From NCBI GenBank assembly GCA_951812315.1, contig CATOSA010000059.1, positions 1-34,413 of the forward strand: DNA of 34,413 bases, given 5' to 3'. The notes under the pieces were generated by a model. The model was given only the letters and a program-made list of their open reading frames with translations. It had not been told where the DNA came from and did not search any database. The DNA is from an uncultured Burkholderiales bacterium (GTDB lineage Bacteria; Pseudomonadota; Gammaproteobacteria; Burkholderiales; Eutrophovitaceae). Positions 32,502 to 34,413 of the stretch are shown one piece after another (the stretch's first letter is position 1; each line of letters begins with the position of its first letter). The translations under genes and the position numbers were made by a program.

Positions 32502-34319
32502 TTACGGGAGCTCAAACACGTACAGCACGTTGCTCGGTACCTGTTCCTTGAGTTCCGGAGTGGCACTGACGAACCACTGCGGCCATGCACCGCCGAGTCC
32601 GACTTCGATCGCAACATACTGCTTGTTGCCGGACATGAATGTCATTGGCGGCGCGTTGATCGCCGATCCGGTTTCGAAGCGCCACATTTCTTCCAATGTG
32701 TTCGCGTCGAGTGCCACGACCTGGCCTTCGGCATAACCGGCAAATACCAATCCACCGGCAGTCGACAGCAAGCCACCGAGTTGCGGATGCTTGGTCCAGT
32801 GCTTTCTGACCACCTTGCCGGTCGAAACCTTGATCGCCGTGATGCTGCCCTTGATGCGGCCGCAGTCCGGATCATCATAGGTCGTGAACGGTGCACCGCC
32901 GAGGAACAAGTCACGTGGCTTGTGGGCACCGGGTACGGTTACTTCCGCGTACGCCTTGTTACAACCTTCAATGACCGGAATGTAATACATGCCGGTCTGT
33001 GGGCTGTAGGTCGTCGGAGGCCAGTTCTTGCCGCCCATGTGACCGGGCTCGAGCGTACCTTCGACCGTGCCGCGGCCTTCAGTCGCGGTACCGCGTCCGG
33101 CGGCAGTTCCCGGGTTGTACGTTTGAACGTCAACATTCGGGTTATAGGCAACCGGTCGTCCGTTCTCATCAAGGCCATCGGTCCAGTTCAGCTTGTCGAC
33201 GAACTGCGTGCCCCAGATGAATTTGCCGGTTCCACGATCCAGCGCATAGGCGAAGCCGTTGCGGTTGGCGTGCAGTGTCGCCTTGACTTTCTTGCCGTTG
33301 ATTCTTGTATCGACAAAAGTGTTTTCCGCAACGGAGTCGTAGTCATATGGATCGTTCGGTGTGTGCTGGAAACCCCAGACAATCTTGCCGGTATCTGCAT
33401 CGAGCGCGATTGTGCTGTCGGTCCACAGGTTGTCTCCCGGACGATAGGCATTATCCCAGTCCGGTCCGGGATTGGCGGTTCCCCAGACGATGAGGTTCAA
33501 CTGCGGGTCATATGAACCCGTAACCCATGTCGTTCCACCACCGGTTTTCCAGGCGCCGTGGTTGTCTTTCCACGTTTCGTGGCCAGGCTCGCCCGGTCCG
33601 GGAATCGTGTAGGTTCTCCAGCGTTGTGAACCGTCCTTGAGGTCGAGGGCCTCGATCCAGCCGCGCACGCCAAATTCGGCGCCGGCCATCCCGGTCACAA
33701 CCATGTCCTTGACGATCAGCGGAGCGCCGGTGAAGACTTCGGCATTGCCCGGATCAGAGACCTGAACTTCCCAGTTGACCTTTCCGGTTACCTTGTCCAG
33801 GGAAACCACACGCCCGTCGATCACTTTCGTGATAACCGCATCACCGGCGAGTGCCACGCCGCGGTTGTTGATACCGCAGCAGGTCACGGTAATGGCATAG
33901 TCGCGGTCAGGTGCGGGGTCATACTTCCAGACCTGCTTCGGCACGCCACCGCGTGTGTCCAGCTTGGTCACTACGCCCCAACCGGTCGTCAGATACAGAT
34001 AGCCGTCTTCGGCGATTGGCGTACCTTCCAGCCCGGCGAACGGAAATACGATCAGTTCCTTGCCGCCACCTTCGGTGCCGCCCATTGCCCAGGTAAATGC
34101 GACTCTCAGGTTCTTGACATTGGACTTGTTGATCTGCTTCAAGCCCGAGAAGCGGTGCGCTTCCAGATTGCCGTGGTGGTTGATCCAGTTTTGTGGCTCA
34201 CGTTCACTATTGACCAGGCGGTCGGTCGTGACGTTGCCCGCGCTTGCACTCGCCGCAATCCCCAATCCTGCCAGGATCGCACCGAGTTGTACGATGGAAC
34301 TCTTCCAACTCAATCTCAT
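32502..34319 (-). CDS. PQQ-dependent alcohol dehydrogenase with the lanthanide-type Asp
   Basis: A 605-residue quinoprotein with a Sec signal peptide (about 1-28). Hallmarks are the vicinal Cys147-Cys148 pair (VTCCGINNRG), Glu215 (GAEFGVRG), Asn283 (WGTANPGPDW), catalytic Asp326 and, two residues later, Asp328 in DPYDYDSVAE. That Asp replaces the Ala of calcium enzymes such as MxaF (DEWDYAGVN) and is the signature of lanthanide-dependent XoxF/ExaF/PedH-type enzymes. It oxidises a primary alcohol in the periplasm and donates electrons to a cytochrome c, likely the adjacent one. A GGGGGAG ribosome-binding site precedes the ATG. The gene is followed by a clear intrinsic terminator and is intact. 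Confidence 0.93.
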   Translation of the reverse strand: MRLSWKSSIVQLGAILAGLGIAASASAGNVTTDRLVNSEREPQNWINHHGNLEAHRFSGLKQINKSNVKNLRVAFTWAMGGTEGGGKELIVFPFAGLEGTPIAEDGYLYLTTGWGVVTKLDTRGGVPKQVWKYDPAPDRDYAITVTCCGINNRGVALAGDAVITKVIDGRVVSLDKVTGKVNWEVQVSDPGNAEVFTGAPLIVKDMVVTGMAGAEFGVRGWIEALDLKDGSQRWRTYTIPGPGEPGHETWKDNHGAWKTGGGTTWVTGSYDPQLNLIVWGTANPGPDWDNAYRPGDNLWTDSTIALDADTGKIVWGFQHTPNDPYDYDSVAENTFVDTRINGKKVKATLHANRNGFAYALDRGTGKFIWGTQFVDKLNWTDGLDENGRPVAYNPNVDVQTYNPGTAAGRGTATEGRGTVEGTLEPGHMGGKNWPPTTYSPQTGMYYIPVIEGCNKAYAEVTVPGAHKPRDLFLGGAPFTTYDDPDCGRIKGSITAIKVSTGKVVRKHWTKHPQLGGLLSTAGGLVFAGYAEGQVVALDANTLEEMWRFETGSAINAPPMTFMSGNKQYVAIEVGLGGAWPQWFVSATPELKEQVPSNVLYVFELP

Positions 34320-34413
34320 GATTACTCCCCCAAGCTACTGTTTGAATTTGATTTAGATGGACAATTCCGGGACGCGACTGATGCACTCACGGGTTAGAAA
34401 TCAGTCCATCAAT

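Noticed and set aside
32781..33515. 244-codon plus-strand frame opposite the PQQ dehydrogenase gene
   Set aside because: It is antisense to a well-conserved quinoprotein and shows no domain of its own.
1..34413. CRISPR arrays, tRNA and rRNA genes
   Set aside because: No regularly spaced short repeats and no cloverleaf or rRNA-like sequence were recognised by eye.

Overview
The window is a chromosomal stretch of an unnamed, probably free-living Gram-negative bacterium. Support for this comes from lipoprotein and Sec signal peptides, a cytochrome b561, c-type cytochromes, TrxC, HspQ and a periplasmic PQQ dehydrogenase. The gene mix (crotonase, SDR, LLM-type flavin enzyme, amplified cyclase-TolB-TPR genes) would fit a gammaproteobacterium of the Woeseiales/Steroidobacter type, but that is a guess from general knowledge. 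No rRNA, tRNA or CRISPR was seen.

Layout. 1-776 is the right part of an IS3-family element, cut by the window edge; its end truncates a YdjM/DUF457-type membrane hydrolase gene. 1442-7312 (+ strand) carries a DUF899 thioredoxin-like protein, an SDR oxidoreductase, a methyltransferase, a crotonase, a cyclase-TolB-TPR gene and a small lipoprotein. 7397-22592 (- strand) holds four more cyclase-TolB-TPR genes, an M20 peptidase, an Asp-box lipoprotein, a cytochrome b561/YceI/YceI operon, a frameshifted LLM oxidoreductase, a remnant of a membrane protein and a DUF2652-START protein. 22946-27463 (- strand) holds a GFA protein, a methyltransferase, a DUF1841-like protein, HspQ and a broken PDZ lipoprotein with twelve G-N/D-D-x-Y repeats. 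27853-29118 is a complete second IS copy inside what looks like an ankyrin gene. 29855-34319 carries trxC, two small exported proteins, a repeat-rich intergenic region, a cytochrome c and a PQQ dehydrogenase with the lanthanide-type Asp.

The most unusual content is the family of five cyclase-TolB-TPR receptors within 16.5 kb, plus a sixth cyclase-fold protein (DUF2652-START) 42 bp ahead of one of them. All five keep both metal-binding Asp residues and the transition-state Asn/Arg, but all have lost the base-specifying Lys (Asp or Asn instead). Cyclase halves and sensor/TPR halves pair differently among the five, which suggests domain shuffling. Two of them also share a promoter-proximal motif at the same distance from the start. 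Three have a membrane anchor and two do not.

A second theme is decay. At least six reading frames carry single-base frameshifts, and several remnants carry internal TAG codons. Intact genes here also end in TAG, so this is not code reassignment. Either this is an eroding accessory region between IS copies or the assembly contains indel errors; read-level data would decide.
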